Positions 44,986-56,455 of a stretch of DNA of 64,000 nt are shown here, piece by piece; position 1 is the first letter of the stretch; each line of letters starts with the position of its first letter. Made by a program: the position numbers and the translations under genes. The DNA is from Thermomicrobiales bacterium (GTDB lineage: Bacteria > Chloroflexota > Chloroflexia > Thermomicrobiales > UBA6265): assembly GCA_041390825.1 (NCBI GenBank), contig JAWKPF010000025.1, positions 3,967-67,966 on the forward strand. Reading direction: 5' to 3'. Below the pieces are notes generated by a model, which saw nothing but the letters and a program-made list of their open reading frames with translations, was not told the DNA's origin and did not search any database.

Positions 44986-47112
44986 CGCCCCCGCGCGGTG
45001 AGCTGCCGGCACGCGCACGGTCTACGACGTGCGGGGATGGATGCGCTGAATGCGCCAGGAGCGTCGCTACCGCGGTGGAACGTCTCCCCGGCGTCGCAGC
45101 AGCGACGGTGAACTTTGGCGCCGGCACGTTGACGGTCGAGACGGATTCCCGCAGCCAGGTGGACGTGACACCGCGTGTGTTGCACGCTGTCGAGGTCGCG
45201 GGGTATCGCGCTGTTTCGCAAGGCGCAGCCCGCGCGTCCGGGCTCCTTCGCGCTGCTGACCGCCGTTCCCAATTGGCGATCGCCGCAGTGGTCGCTGGAT
45301 CCTGGGGGGTGCGATCATCCTGATCGGCGATCGTCACGATGTCGCCAGAATCGCATACGCAGCGGCCGTGGTCGCCGGAGCGTGGACGTTTGGCCGCGCC
45401 GCTCTGCCAAGCCGCACGCAACCTGCATATCGACATGAACGTCTTGATGACGCTTGCGATTCTCGGTGCGTTGCTGCTGGGGACTGGGCGCGGAAGCCGC
45501 CTGCTGCCGCCGCTGTTTGCCATCGGAAATCTCGCGCAAAGCCTCACCTTCGATCGCACCCGAAGCGCTTTCATCGCTTTCCACCCCTAGCACCGTCAGA
45601 AGCGCTTCGCGTCACCAACGGCAATGAAGAAGGCTCGTCGGCATCGAGTCACGCCGTCGCGGGTGATCTCATCCGCGTGCGGCCCGGCGAGCGATTTCCT
45701 GCAGATGGTGTGCTGGACGAAGGGGCGACTACACGGTCGATGAATCGTTGATCACCGGGGAATCGCTGCCCGCCGACAAGTTCCCTGGTTCGCGGAGTCT
45801 ATGCGGGATCGCTGAACGGATCTGGTTCGGTCGTGGTGCGCGTGTCCTGCACGGCAGCGGAATTTGCTGGCCAACATCGTCAGGTGGTCAGGGATGCCCG
45901 CGGCGGTGGTCATGCGGAACAGACCATCGATCGCTTCGCGGCTATCTACACCCCGGTTGTCGTCGGAGCCGCCGTTCTCGTAGCCATCATTGGTGGCGCA
46001 GCAACCGGCGACTGGCGGGATTGGGCGACTCGCGGATTGGTGCTCCTCATCGCGTGTCCATGCGCTCTGATCATTTTCGACTCCGGTGGCCATTGTCTCT
46101 GCTGTGGGCGTCGCGGCGAAACGAGGCTTCCTCGTCAAGGGCGGTGCGGCGCTCGAAGCAATCGCTTCGGTGCGAGCGGTTGTCTTCGACGGGCGAGCAC
46201 GCTTACCCGTGGAAAGCCGGTTGTGACCTCGATCATCGCATTTGAGGGAGCGAGCACGATGTGCTGCTCCATGCGGCGGCTGTCGAGGCGCTTTCCGACA
46301 TCCCTGGGCTTGCCATCGTCGAGCGAGCGGTTCGCGATGGTGTGCCGATTCAGGATGCAGCAGGGTTTGCGGCCACTGCCGGTCGCGGCGCAAGCGCCAT
46401 CCTCGACGATTCGCGCGTCTGGGTCGGTTCGCCGGCGTGGTTCGTCGAGCTTGGGGTCAGTACCCGGCACTGAAACGGACTGGGCGACAAATACGTTCTT
46501 CTCGTAGCTCGCCAGGAAGAGGAACAGGCTGTCGCCGTTGGCGCCATTGCGCTTGCTGACCAGATCCGTCCCGAAAGCGCGGCAGTTGGCAGCGCGGTTG
46601 CGCCAACAGGGTATCGAGCCCATTGCCATGATGACCGGCGACAACCGCTCGACCGCGAGTGTCATTGGACGCGGGAGTGCGGTATCGACGAGGTGATGGC
46701 CGAGCTTCTTCCTGGTGAGAAAGCGTCTCGCGTTGCTGCGCTGCGTGAACGAACCCGGCGCCGTGGCGGTGGTGGGCGACGGTGTCAACGACGGTCCTGC
46801 CCTGGGCAGCACGGTCAGGTTTGCCATGGGGCTGACCGGTTCCGACCTCGCCGTGGAAACCGCTGATAATGCAATCCTGCGAAACGATCTCTTCGTTCCA
46901 GGCGCAATCGACCTCTCGCGCAGAACCGTCGCGATCATCCGGTTAGAACATCGGAATCTCGTTGGCGGTCAAGCTGGTCGCGCTTGCGCTGACCCTTGTC
47001 GGGGTGACCACGCTTTGGATGGCCGTCGCGGTCGACCTTGGCACGTCATTGCTCGTCACAGCCAATGCATTGCGCCTGACCCGGTGGCGGTTGGATCGGG
47101 CCATCGTCATGA
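44982..47112 (+). CDS. Heavy-metal P-type ATPase (ZntA/CadA type), many frameshifts
   Basis: N-terminal metal-binding domain with [18 protein letters not shown]. Stitched frames give the whole ATPase: [45 protein letters not shown], the metal channel [11 protein letters not shown] then [20 protein letters not shown] text, the phosphorylation region around 46185 ([19 protein letters not shown] when shifted), [31 protein letters not shown] and a ZntA-like end with [17 protein letters not shown] and [19 protein letters not shown] plus the late Lys and Asp-x-Gly residues indicate Zn2+/Cd2+/Pb2+ export rather than copper. At least eight indels. Pairs with the metal sensor upstream. Confidence 0.78.
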
Positions 47113-49458
47113 CGAGCTGTTCAGGCCAGGAATCGGTCCGTCTCCGGCAGACGCGGCCGGACTGGCAACCGGAGACGCCTGAGGCGACGCAACCGGTGTG
47201 GCCACGGTTCCTGGAACGGGGATATCGACCGGGGCATCGAAGTCGAAGAACCGCCAGCGCATATAGTGCAGTCGGGAGACCATCGTCTCGTTGACGAGGT
47301 GCCCGGTCTCCTCATCGATCCACCGCATACCAGGCTGCAATCTACGTGTCCGACTCCGGGTCACATAGAACGTGATAACCGCGCCACGTCGTCGCCGACC
47401 AACACGGCGTCCGAGCTGGAAGTCGCGCGCGCCGTCGTAGGTTGCTCCCCATTCAGATGGTGGGAAGATCGGAATGTAGATCCGCTCGATCCACTCGTTG
47501 CCCAGCGTGCTGCCGAGGTGTCGCCAATGGTCAGTAGCTCGATGCACTGGTCACCTGCCGCTTTAGGGAGGTAGTGGCGACCATTTTATTGCCGGTGCTC
47601 ACCGTTCGTTCGGAAATCGCCACACCTCCCAACCCGGACGCCAGCCGCTCAGTGTAGTGCACGCTGGTGGTCATCTCCATATCCAGCGCACTCTCGAAGA
47701 GCCTTGTGCCTCATCCGACGAGCGTCGAATTGCGGCGCGTCGAACCCGTTGATGTTCGGATCAGGGATGAGAAGAAGAACGGCACGATCTCGTCTTCCAG
47801 TCCGCCGCGGCGGACGAGCACGTCGATTTCCCACCAGCCGTTGATCGTCAGTTGCAGTCCGTTCGCAACGAAATCACCCGTGGCGGGGTCTTGCACCAGT
47901 TCGACGTCGCGTTGCTCGGCTTCGTGATTCAAGCTGATCAGGTCGAGCCGCACGCGCTGGATAAGGATCACCTCGCCCCCTGATCGAGGGTCGAGCAGGC
48001 CGACATTCACACGAATCTCGTTTTCGCCGGCGCGCATCGGCGACATGATCGAGTGCAGCACCTCGCTGACCTGATCGTTGCCAGCCAGCGGTGCCGCCAG
48101 GTCGATGCTCGTGACCTCGCCGCTCGAGGTGGTTGGCGGCGCTGAGAGAGCCAGGATCGTTCCGCCAAGCACTACTGCCGCGACGAGCGCAGTCTCAAGC
48201 CGCACGCTTCCCTGAGGGCATTCCCGATCCGTTGTAGATGCTTGCGCAGCCGGGGGTGATGGCGCGCCGCGGAGATCATGACCGGCGCCAGAATCGCCAC
48301 CTTGACGATCAGGATCTTGCCCCAGCTCGTCTCCCAGAGTGAATCGATCGAGGGCAAGATCAGGCCCGAATTCACGATCCCGGTCACGATGCCGATCGGC
48401 GCCAACACCATGGCACGGCCTTAAACTCACGCAGCGCATCCTTGCCGGACGTCTCGCCTTCCGCAGGCGCGCCGCGAGGCCAGGCAGACACCAAGCAGGA
48501 TCAATCCCCCGACCAGCCCAACCGGAGAACCGTACAGCGACACGGAGAGCTTGCCGGCCAGATTCCAGTCTTCCTGAGCGGCGGCGTGCGTGGTGAGCGC
48601 GAGCCCGAGCAATGCCGCCAAGGCGCCTAGCGCGCCAACAAGGCCGATCGGTTTCCGCGCGTCTTTCTTACGGTAGAAGTGCATGACACCGAGCGCAGCG
48701 ACACGCACTGCCGGTCCCGCTGGACGAAGCCACCACGGGTTGGGGAAGCCCGGCGACGGCTTCGGAAAGGGTTGGTTTGGTGACACGGACGGGGGGAACT
48801 GGGCTTGCAGTACGGGTTCGAGCAATGTGGCCAGAAGCGCGGCGACCGCAGCGACCATCGCAGCTGCGCCACGCCTGGCTTGTTGTTGTCGGAATCAGAC
48901 CGTGCGCTGAACCCGATCCAGATCAATCCGGCGGCAGCGGCACTCACGCCCCGAGAAGGTGATCCAGCGCAAGACCACCGCCCAGATTGCGGGCTGCTCG
49001 CCGGCGGTGGCGGCTCCTGGCGCCCGGCGGTGCCAATGCGAAAACCGAAGAGTGCCACTCAGGGTGTGGCCGTCGTCAACCGGTGCCGTCCAACTGACGG
49101 TATAGGTGCCGGAGACGAAACCCGACACCTCGGCCGTGAGGTGACGCGGATCATTCGGATCAGTGTCACACTGAGTGGTCTCGAGCTTGTTTCCGTCCTC
49201 ATCGAGAAGCCGTGATGACCGGTGGAGTCGGATCCATCGACACGCGCTCGGTGAACCAGAACTGTAAATTCTCCGGCGGGCTTGAGAGGATGGCATCCTG
49301 ACTCGGGATCGTGCGTTCTAGTTCGGCATGCGCGCTGCGTGAAGCTCGAGGAAGCCGAGCGTGACCGCGAGCGCGAGGAAAAGTCCAGGCGGTACGCGAA
49401 TGGCGACGCGGATGAGCCGCCTTTGGGACGTTCGAAGGGCGGATTGTCGTTTCGGCAC
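47107..49458 (-). CDS. CopC-CopD copper-resistance fusion protein with FixH/YtkA-like and C-terminal extension, frameshifted
   Basis: From a likely GTG at 49458 there is an export signal ([20 protein letters not shown]), then a CopC domain: [31 protein letters not shown], ending [20 protein letters not shown]. Membrane segments follow ([19 protein letters not shown] and [15 protein letters not shown]) as in CopD/YcnJ. Next comes a soluble domain like FixH/YtkA ([40 protein letters not shown]), then an extension with [36 protein letters not shown] and a Pro/Ala tail. The family handles periplasmic copper import. Several indels. Convergent with the P-type ATPase. Confidence 0.65.
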
Positions 49459-49527
49459 TCAGTACTCCACGCCTGGAGGTAAACGGATTGCGCTCCCCCA
49501 ACGATACGCCATAACGGCCCGAGCAGA

Positions 49528-51211
49528 TCAGGCGCCGTGAGCGTGGCAGGATAGTAGAACGGGTCGACACCGCCTTTGAGTTGACCACTCGGAATCCGCT
49601 CGACACACGCGGGTGACGCGAAGTCGCCAAAGAAAAGCGTCTCATCGCGCACCGACACCCGATGTCCCAGCGAAGTGAGGCCATCGACGGTTGCCTTTGG
49701 CAGACGGCTGCTGGCGAAGAGCGTCGGGGTCGACCGGTCGATGCAGCGATGTGACCGCCTCCTGCATTGAAGTTCATGGTCGAGCAAGTTCATGGCAATC
49801 TGCGCGATGCAATTCATGATCGCCGTCCACCGCTGGCGCCCAGCGCGGCAGCAGCTTCTCCATTGCGAACCAGGATGGCCGGCGACATGTTCGATAATGG
49901 TTTCTTGCCGCCTTCGATCGGTTGGTCGCCCGGGTTCGAGGTCGAACCACATCATCCCGTTGTTCATGATCAACCCGGTTCCCGGAACGGTCACCCGGCT
50001 GCCCCATAGACTCAGCGGCATTGTGTCAGCGAAACCGCCACGCCGTCCTTGTCGATCACGCTCAGATGGGTCGTGCTTCCCCCGCTCGGTAGTCGGGCAT
50101 CGAGCCCTCAGCCCATGAGCGACGCCGAGTTGTTCCTACTGCCTGCCCGTAGAACCGCGTGCGGTCTAGCCATGTCTTCGCAGCGCCGTCGAGGTCAGGC
50201 ATCGGAGAGGTGCCTGGATAGGGACATCGACGAAGTTCGGATCGGCCAGATAGGCAAAACGGTCGGCGAAGGCGATGGCGAATGCGCTGTGTGCAGCGCC
50301 TCGACCGAGTTATTGGCACCTGAGACAGGTCGAATCCGTCCAGCAGGCCGAGCGATTCCGCCAGGGTCGGTCCGCCCGTGCCGTTGTTCGTCGTGACGAC
50401 CTGGTGACCGTTGTAGGTGCCGATGAGCGCGTCTTCGATGGTTGCTTGATATCGGCGGCCGAAGTCGTCGAGGAAAGGTTCGCGCCGAGTCCGTTGAGGT
50501 GTGAGACGACTTGTTGCGCGATCTGACCTTCATAGAACGATCGGGCGCCGTCCCTGGCAATTGATTCCAGGGTCGCGGCGAGTTCTTCCTGTTTCAGCAG
50601 GGTTGGATTGTCCTGCGAGGTCGACCAGGGCACGATCCCGTTGGGACAGAGAAGAGCTTCGGTCGCCTCGAACTTGCGCAAGTTCTCCAGATCGCGCGCG
50701 ATCTCCATCGACATGTGCCAGGAAACTGGAATTCCGTGTCGCGCAAGGTCGATGGCTGGGTTCAGGGCTTCCGCGAACGAATAGGTCCCGTAGCGCTGCA
50801 ACGCCAACGCGAGACCGGCAGGCGTGCCCGGAACGCAGACCGATCGTGCGCCAATGATGTTCGCCACGCCGACAACGCCTGGCCAGCCAGCTCCGGCATC
50901 TGGTTTCCCAGAAAGCGGGAACATGTCCGGAGTGGCTGATAACGGAGCGACCATGGGATAGGAAACAGCCGAGGACTCGCCGCTCTTGCTGTCGTGTCGG
51001 ACCAGAGGAAACCTCCGCCGCCGAACCCGTTCATCCAGGGTTCGACCACGCCGGCGACGGCAGCGGTCACCACTGCCGCATCCACCGCGTTGCCGCCATT
51101 TTCCAGCACCTTCGCGCCGAACTGGGCGGCAAGCGGTGTCTTTGCCAGCCACCATGCTGCTTCAGAGATCGCCTCGAACCGACCCAACCGCCACCGGCTG
51201 ACTGACGCCAT
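49528..51211 (-). CDS. ggt: Gamma-glutamyltransferase, frameshifted
   Basis: Ntn hydrolase cleaving glutathione and other gamma-glutamyl compounds. From ATG 51211: LAAQFGAKVLENGGNAVDAA, VEPWMNGFGGGGFL, VPGTPAGLALALQRYGTYSF, NPAIDLARHGIPVSW and SFYEGQIAQQVVSHLNGLGA. The catalytic Thr is in GGSTTHLSVIDKDG near 50070, and in other frames GTGLIMNNGMMWFD and GASGGRRIMNCIAQ. No secretion signal is seen at this start. At least six frame changes. The 3' end (~49528) is estimated. Confidence 0.75.
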
Positions 51212-51299
51212 TGGTCCCCGCTCCTTCCTCCTCGAATCGCGCCGGTCAGGCGCGAGATCATACCGGGCAGGATAGGCATGGGAGGATCGAGTTCCGGAA

Positions 51300-52205
51300 G
51301 TGGAATCGCGAGTTGCGCCGGCAGTGGCCGAACCGCGCCGGTTCGGATGTGCGCGACGTTCCGTCACGGCAAGGCCGAAACGCGCTCGCGCGTTGGCGGC
51401 GCAGTCCTCGATGCGCTGTTACTGCGCAGACTCAAGGCGGAGTGTTGCCCTTCCATGCGTCGCATGTACCGGGGGAAGGAGCGTTGGAAACTCGCGTTGG
51501 AGGAACGCGAAGAAGCAGTTCGCGGACCGGCGGCGCAGGCCGGAGCGGACCTGCCCAAAGTGCTTGCCCCCGCCGCTGCCGCAGCTTCTGCAACGGCCTC
51601 GATCTGTCCTGCCGATCGTTCAGCCCTGGCATGACCGGAGCCATCATGACTCCGCAGACGATGCCCTCTGCCGCAACATCCCCCTAGCAGCGCTTCGAGC
51701 CGCTTGCCAGGGCGGGAACGCTCCTGGCTCGATCGTCAAGAGCGACTCGTCGACGGTGGTGACCGTGAAGTAGATATGCACGCGCGCCGGCAGGAGATCG
51801 CCGGGCTGAGATCGAGATCGCGTGCGATCAGCGGCGATTTCGTGACCACACTGAACGGCTGGTTGTGTTTCTGGAGGACCTCGAGACAGGCCCGTGTATA
51901 GGCCAGCGCTTCTCGGCGGCTTGATACGCATCGGTGGCTGTTCCAATCGCGATCGATTCGCCCGCCCAGCCGGGCCGGCTCAGTTCACGATCGAGCGCTT
52001 CCGCGATGTTGCTCTTGGCAGATCTGCCGCTCGAAGTCACTGTCGGCATTGAGACCCAGGAAGGTGTGCGACTCGCGGGCATAGCAGTAGTGGCAGGCGT
52101 GCATGCAGCCGCGATGTACGGATTGAGCGACCACTTGAAGGGCATGCCGTAGACGCGGTTGATGGCGGTCTTGCAACGGGAGTCGACATAGTTCGTAGCT
52201 GCCAT
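51300..52205 (-). CDS. Radical SAM protein (spore-photoproduct-lyase-like, Rv2578c group), frameshifted
   Basis: From ATG 52205: MAATNYVDSRCKTAINRVYG, MPFKWSLNPY, then in the next frame RGCMHACHYCYARESHTF with the CxxxCxxC motif that binds the SAM-cleaving [4Fe-4S] cluster. Later: SNIAEALDRELSRPGWAGES, IAIGTATDAYQAAEKR, and a C-terminal FPRYMRRMEGQHSALSL. This matches a widespread family of unknown role related to spore photoproduct lyase. Four or more indels. The 3' end near 51300 is estimated. Confidence 0.65.
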
Positions 52206-52278
52206 GCGAACAGAATAGCACACATGTTCGCATTTGCAATGCCTGCGCGATCGACTTGTTGAGTTTTCGGATCGAGAC

Positions 52279-52600
52279 TCAGGTGAGCGGAATCGTGGGC
52301 GGATGCGACTCGGCGAACGCACATTGTCGGGGTCGAGGTGAGGGCGTCACGGCGACCGACTTGCATGCGGAACTTGTCGCGCAGTTCTGCTTCGCGGTCG
52401 ATGCGGGCACGTTCACCAGCATCCGCGCCGAATCGACCAGATCGATCCCTTCCTGGCGCAGATCGTCGCCGCTGCGAGGCGTGGTCAAATAGGCGATGCC
52501 TGCCCCGGCCACGGCGCCCACTGCGACACCAGCCGCGAAGTCGACGACGTGCCAGTTGCTTTCATGACCATCAGTGACCTCTTCTCCGGTAATGATCGAT
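52279..52600 (-). CDS. YtxH-like small membrane protein
   Basis: One helix, VVDFAAGVAVGAVAGAGIAY, followed by LTTPRSGDDLRQEGIDLVDS, which is the YtxH hallmark (a membrane helix, then 'TP.SG.D.R' and a helical tail). The start is uncertain because no good codon precedes the helix in this frame (a MVMK start lies in the neighbouring frame). The end after residue ~80 is also unclear. Function unknown; the family is stress-linked in Bacillus. It is divergent from the nucleoside deoxyribosyltransferase. Confidence 0.45.
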
Positions 52601-52666
52601 TGCGGCGAGTGTACCAAACCAGTGCCCTTGGCCGCTAGAATGGAGCACTCCCGAGGAGGTCGCGGC

Positions 52667-53158
52667 ATGCGGGTGTATTTGAGCGGGCCGATGTTTTCGC
52701 TGGCGGATCAGGAGTATAACCTTCGGTTGGCGGCGAAGGTGCGGGCGCTGGGGTTCGATGTCTACTGTCGAACAGGCGAGCCAATCAACAACAAGGGCGT
52801 CCAGGTCAACAAGCCCGCATGATCTACGAATTGGGATATCGCCGAACTCGAAAACAGCAATGTCGTTCTGTGCCAGCTCAGCGAGGACTCGGAACGAACT
52901 GGGAGGCCGGATACTTCGATGTCTCAACAAATACGTCGATCCGAGCCGCTACTGGGGAATCGTTGGGCTTGCCAGCGATATGCGGTTCAAGTCGCCGCCA
53001 CACCCGGACAAGCATGGTGTCTGACAACCAGGCGGGCAACGCGAATGCGCTGGTGATCGGCGGATTTCAGCAATCGCTGGGTGTCTATCTCTATGAGAAC
53101 GAAGCGCTGGATCGCCTCGTCGAAGTTGCGGCGCTTGCGAATCGACACCACCGGGTAA
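52667..53158 (+). CDS. Nucleoside 2-deoxyribosyltransferase family protein, frameshifted
   Basis: ATG 52667 follows GAGGAGGT. MRVYLSGPMFSLADQEYNLR is the family's opening strand-loop; after a break near 52815, the frames give IAELENSNVVLCQLSEDSGT, NWEAGYF, YVDPSRYWGIVGLASDMRFK and GNANALVIGGFQQSLGVYLY. The asn/asp and Glu catalytic residues lie in the 'D..GT..E.G' stretch. The enzyme exchanges nucleobases on deoxyribose or hydrolyses N-glycosides. A likely stop is TAA 53156-53158. Confidence 0.65.
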
Positions 53159-53225
53159 ACGAAGCGCCCGGACATTGCTATCCGAGCGCTTCCTCCGGGC
53201 ATGCGTGTTCGCCAGCGCGAACCCG

Positions 53226-53909
53226 CTATTCGTCGCGAGACATGCCGGTCAACAGCATGACCCAATAGAGCGAGAGAAGCGAGGCGAGGAACCCGGCAAC
53301 ATAGGTCCATGCCGCCGCGCCCAGAACCAAGATCCACGCCTTTGCTCTCCCGAGCCTCGGCACGCCGCCATCGACGATACCGGACTGCACCAGGGCAAGT
53401 TTGGCGCGGCGTGATGCGTCGAACTCGACCTGCAGCGTAATCAGCGCGAAGAGCGTGGCCAGGCCAAAGGGCTCGCGCCGATCCAGCCCATTGTCCAGGC
53501 TGCCGAGCATCACCCCGGCAATCAGGACGAAGAAGAAGCCGAGGTTGGACCCGATCGATACTGTGGCACGATCGCGGTGCGCCTTCAACGGCGCATACCC
53601 CTGCTGATGCTGAATCGCGTAGCCGGCTTCGTGCGCGGCAATCGCCACAGCCGCAACCGGTGCTCCCGTACACGCTGAGCACGGCTTCCCGATGTCGTGG
53701 GTCATGGTGGTCGCTCAGGACGCCCTTGGTGACTTTACCGGCACAGCCTGCAACCCTTCGGTGTCGAGAATGCGGCGAGCCGCTGTGCGCCAGTCGACCA
53801 GCCATAGTCGGCACCTTGGAATGCACCTATATTAGCGCCCTTGACCTTTGCGCCCAAGAGGCCAGGATAGATCCAGGAACATGAGGTCAATAAATGGATC
53901 GAAGAACAT
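53226..53909 (-). CDS. Zinc metallopeptidase (YugP/DUF2265 type), frameshifted
   Basis: Membrane peptidase of the YugP family. ATG 53909 begins MFFDPFIDLMFLDLSWPLG; frames then give LAAFSTPKG and AARRILDTEG-like text, the DDHYDPRHR-like SDHHDPRHREAVLS, and AAHEAGYAIQHQQGYAP, where HExxH is expected. Three further helices end in LLSLYWVMLLTGMSRDE. The second zinc His of HExxH reads Tyr (HEAGY) in this sequence, which a single C-to-T change would explain. At least two frameshifts lie before the active site. Confidence 0.7.
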
Positions 53910-54845
53910 GAATTCCTCTCTGGAGCTCGTGCGGAAACTCGTCGCCTGAATACCGGAACCGGCCGGGAACCCCTGCGCGGTGTTTCGGATTCGCTGAAGT
54001 ATCCCGCTCTCCTCTTGCGGCTGGTAGCGTGGATGTTACGCATCCAGCCGCTTCCATCAAACGATGGAACGGCCAGGGTCTTACGCCAGGTGCAGCCGAG
54101 TGCTGCTCGCCTTCATGGCCGGGAACGCGGCGCGTCCTGGCAATGACGACCATGAAGCCAACCTGGAGAATGAGGTCGGTTACTCCCTGAATAGTCAATC
54201 CCACAGAATTGATACGGTGCGTGTCAAGGTTCGACAGTAACATTTCATGGCTTTATGGCTGGTCTGCTCCCCGTGGAAACCTGGAGACTCGATCAGATAT
54301 ACAAACCCGGGACGGTGGGAATCACCAGTCTTTCCCGAGGTCGAGGTGTCGACTTTGCGGACCATTCGAGGTCTTCGCCTCGGCTGACGGTGAGGGAACC
54401 GCCTCTTTGCGGTCTCAGTGGTTGGCGAGACGACCGATATCGTCACCTGCCGAAGGCGGTCTTTGCTTTGGTCAAGCCGCACGTCAGCTTTGCGGATTCA
54501 CCGCGGTTCGACTGATTGGTGCCAGGAGAGTTTGGGGCCGGGACCGAACTCGACAGCCCCAGGCTGAAGTCGGGTGGATTCAAGGCAGACCAGACCAGCG
54601 AAATCACCACCAGCGTTTGCACCAGACGTTGCTGCTTGTTTGGCGAAGGCGGACTCTGGATGGAATGCCAGTCACCACGCACTGGAGGCGTTCGATGAGC
54701 TACGCTCGCACTTCCCAAATCTGCTTCTCGTCTTTCAGCAACGCGTCATCGACAACTGGACATAATGCGTGACCTGCGCCGGTGTCGGCGCTGGAATCCA
54801 TGGCTCGCCATGGTCGAGCAACACACGGCCGGGCCGTTGCCGAAG
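53910..54845. other. Stretch without an identifiable gene
   Basis: Minus-strand frames of 90-120 codons occur (for example with LTIQGVTDLILQVGFMVVIA near 54180 and RLVQTLVVISLVWSALNPPD near 54620), but I cannot join them into a known family on either strand. Given the indels around it, a broken gene is more likely than true non-coding DNA. Confidence 0.35.
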
Positions 54846-54849
54846 GAAC

Positions 54850-55650
54850 TGCGCGAGGCATGGAATACGACTGGATCCATGTAAACCAGCCGATCGAAGT
54901 CGCGGATGCGATAGGCATTGCCGTCAGCCTCTCGAGCCCGGAAGCGATTCGTAGAGGCGCAATCGCTGCAGGGTGTTAACTCATGACGCACCTGGAGATA
55001 GGCGGTCGACGCCGTCCTGGACTCCCTGGGCCAGCAATGCCGCGGACCAACCTGGCGGCATGACCCCTGCGCCTGTAATTCCGGATCGGTGACGATACCG
55101 AAAGGCCGACCAGCCCGCCGTCAGTGACCGACGGCCCGCACGCGACGAGTGTTTTTCCTTCTCGGTACAGCCCAAAGAACGTCAGTCCCGTGTCCGGTAT
55201 GCGCTCCAGGATTCGCCCGGTGACTCGGCAGAATGGCGGCGGAGAGGTTGTTCATGCTCGCACATGCCTTCGATCCCTTCGTCAGATCAGGCACGCTCAC
55301 ATCGTCATCGAACTGTGCTGATTCGTAATCCATGGGTCATGACCGGGGTGCGGTCCGCCTCACGATAGCCTCGGATTTTCAGCCAGGAATCGAGATCGGG
55401 CCGGAGTCAGTGAATGACAGCAGGCGGAAGATCACGAGGCGGCTGCAGAACGATGAGCTGCTCGATTCGCGCGACGGTGGCGAGATGGTCATCTCTGGTT
55501 GAGGATAGGCGAAGCAATGCCGAGTTGGCGCGCTTAGTGCTCATCTGAGAGACGCGCGACCCAGCCGTCGAACAACAGTTGCTGCTCGGCGGGCCATGCC
55601 CGGGCGCGGCCTCTTCGTCTCGGGTGTGGGGGACCGTGCTGTTGCCTCGG
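54850..55650 (-). CDS. GNAT family N-acetyltransferase, frameshifted
   Basis: Reading across frames: EQQLLFDGWVARLSDEH and TKRANSALLRL (the typical N-terminal 'DGWLLR...KRANSV'), RDDHLATVARIEQLIVLQPP, SWLKIRGYREADRTPVM, SALLAQGVQDGVDRLSL-like acetyl-CoA region, and LYESLGFRAREADGNAYRIR with DFDRLVYMDP at the end. These are GNAT blocks in the right order. Both ends are estimates. It follows the methyltransferase on the same strand. Confidence 0.5.
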
Positions 55651-55713
55651 TGACATCGAGGTGAGACGGATCCGGGCGGAGGTGTCTCTCGCGGCGTGAA
55701 GACCGTCTTTCGC

Positions 55714-56455
55714 CTAGCGCTTTCGTGCGACTACGTTGAGGAACGCGACCTCGGGATGCGTGCGCGCTGCCTCGGTGAGCTGCTGCGCAGTCAGTTCATC
55801 CTCGGACCGAGATCGAGGGATCAGGGCGCGAAGCCGAGTCCATAGTGGCGGCGACATTGTCCCAGTCGCGAGTCATCCGAGCGCCCAGCGTAGATCATCG
55901 AATCCGGCAACATCGATCGCCGCGAGATAGTCGTCCTCCGCATGCAGCTTTTTGCCCGAAAACCATCTTCATCAAATCTGAGGGCTTTCCCGGGGCAATC
56001 AGGTCGCCGGTTGATGATGACGCCTTTTGCCTTGAGCCAACGATGAGCGGCCGCCAATCCGCCCGCGAACCGCCAGGAATGGTCGCCAGCTCAGGCCTCC
56101 GCCCAGTCCCAACACCAGATCGAAATCTCCTTCGGGATAGGACTGAACAGCTTTTTCACCCGAGACGGCCTGGAAGTCGATCTGCTTTGCTATTCCGCGG
56201 GTGTTCGCGAGCTGGCGCGCCCGAACGCGAGATAAGCGGGATAGTCGTCGAATCCATACACTGTTGCGCCAGGCCTCGGCGATGTCTACGGCAGACGACC
56301 GATGCCGCATTGCATCGAGCACCCTGGCGCCCTGCGGGATGCCTGCGATGAGCGTAGGCGATCAGGGTTCGCCGGCCACCGGAGACTGATAGTAGTCGTC
56401 AGGAGAAAGCTGAGCGGATCTGTTCGAGCGATCGGTTGGCGTTCTTGGCAGTCAT
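55714..56455 (-). CDS. Class I SAM-dependent methyltransferase, frameshifted
   Basis: ATG 56455 overlaps the homoserine dehydrogenase stop (ATGA). MTAKNANRSIERSAQLSPDD is followed by PQGARVLDAMRHRSS, where motif I (VLDxGCG) is damaged by an indel. Then SGEKAVQSYPEGDFDLVLGL with motif II, WRFAGGLAAAHRWLKAKGVI with motif III, and an end near AQQLTEAARTHPEVAFLNVV. The substrate is not predictable. MetW-type function (homoserine-linked) is conceivable from the neighbour, but the sequence does not show it. Confidence 0.55.
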
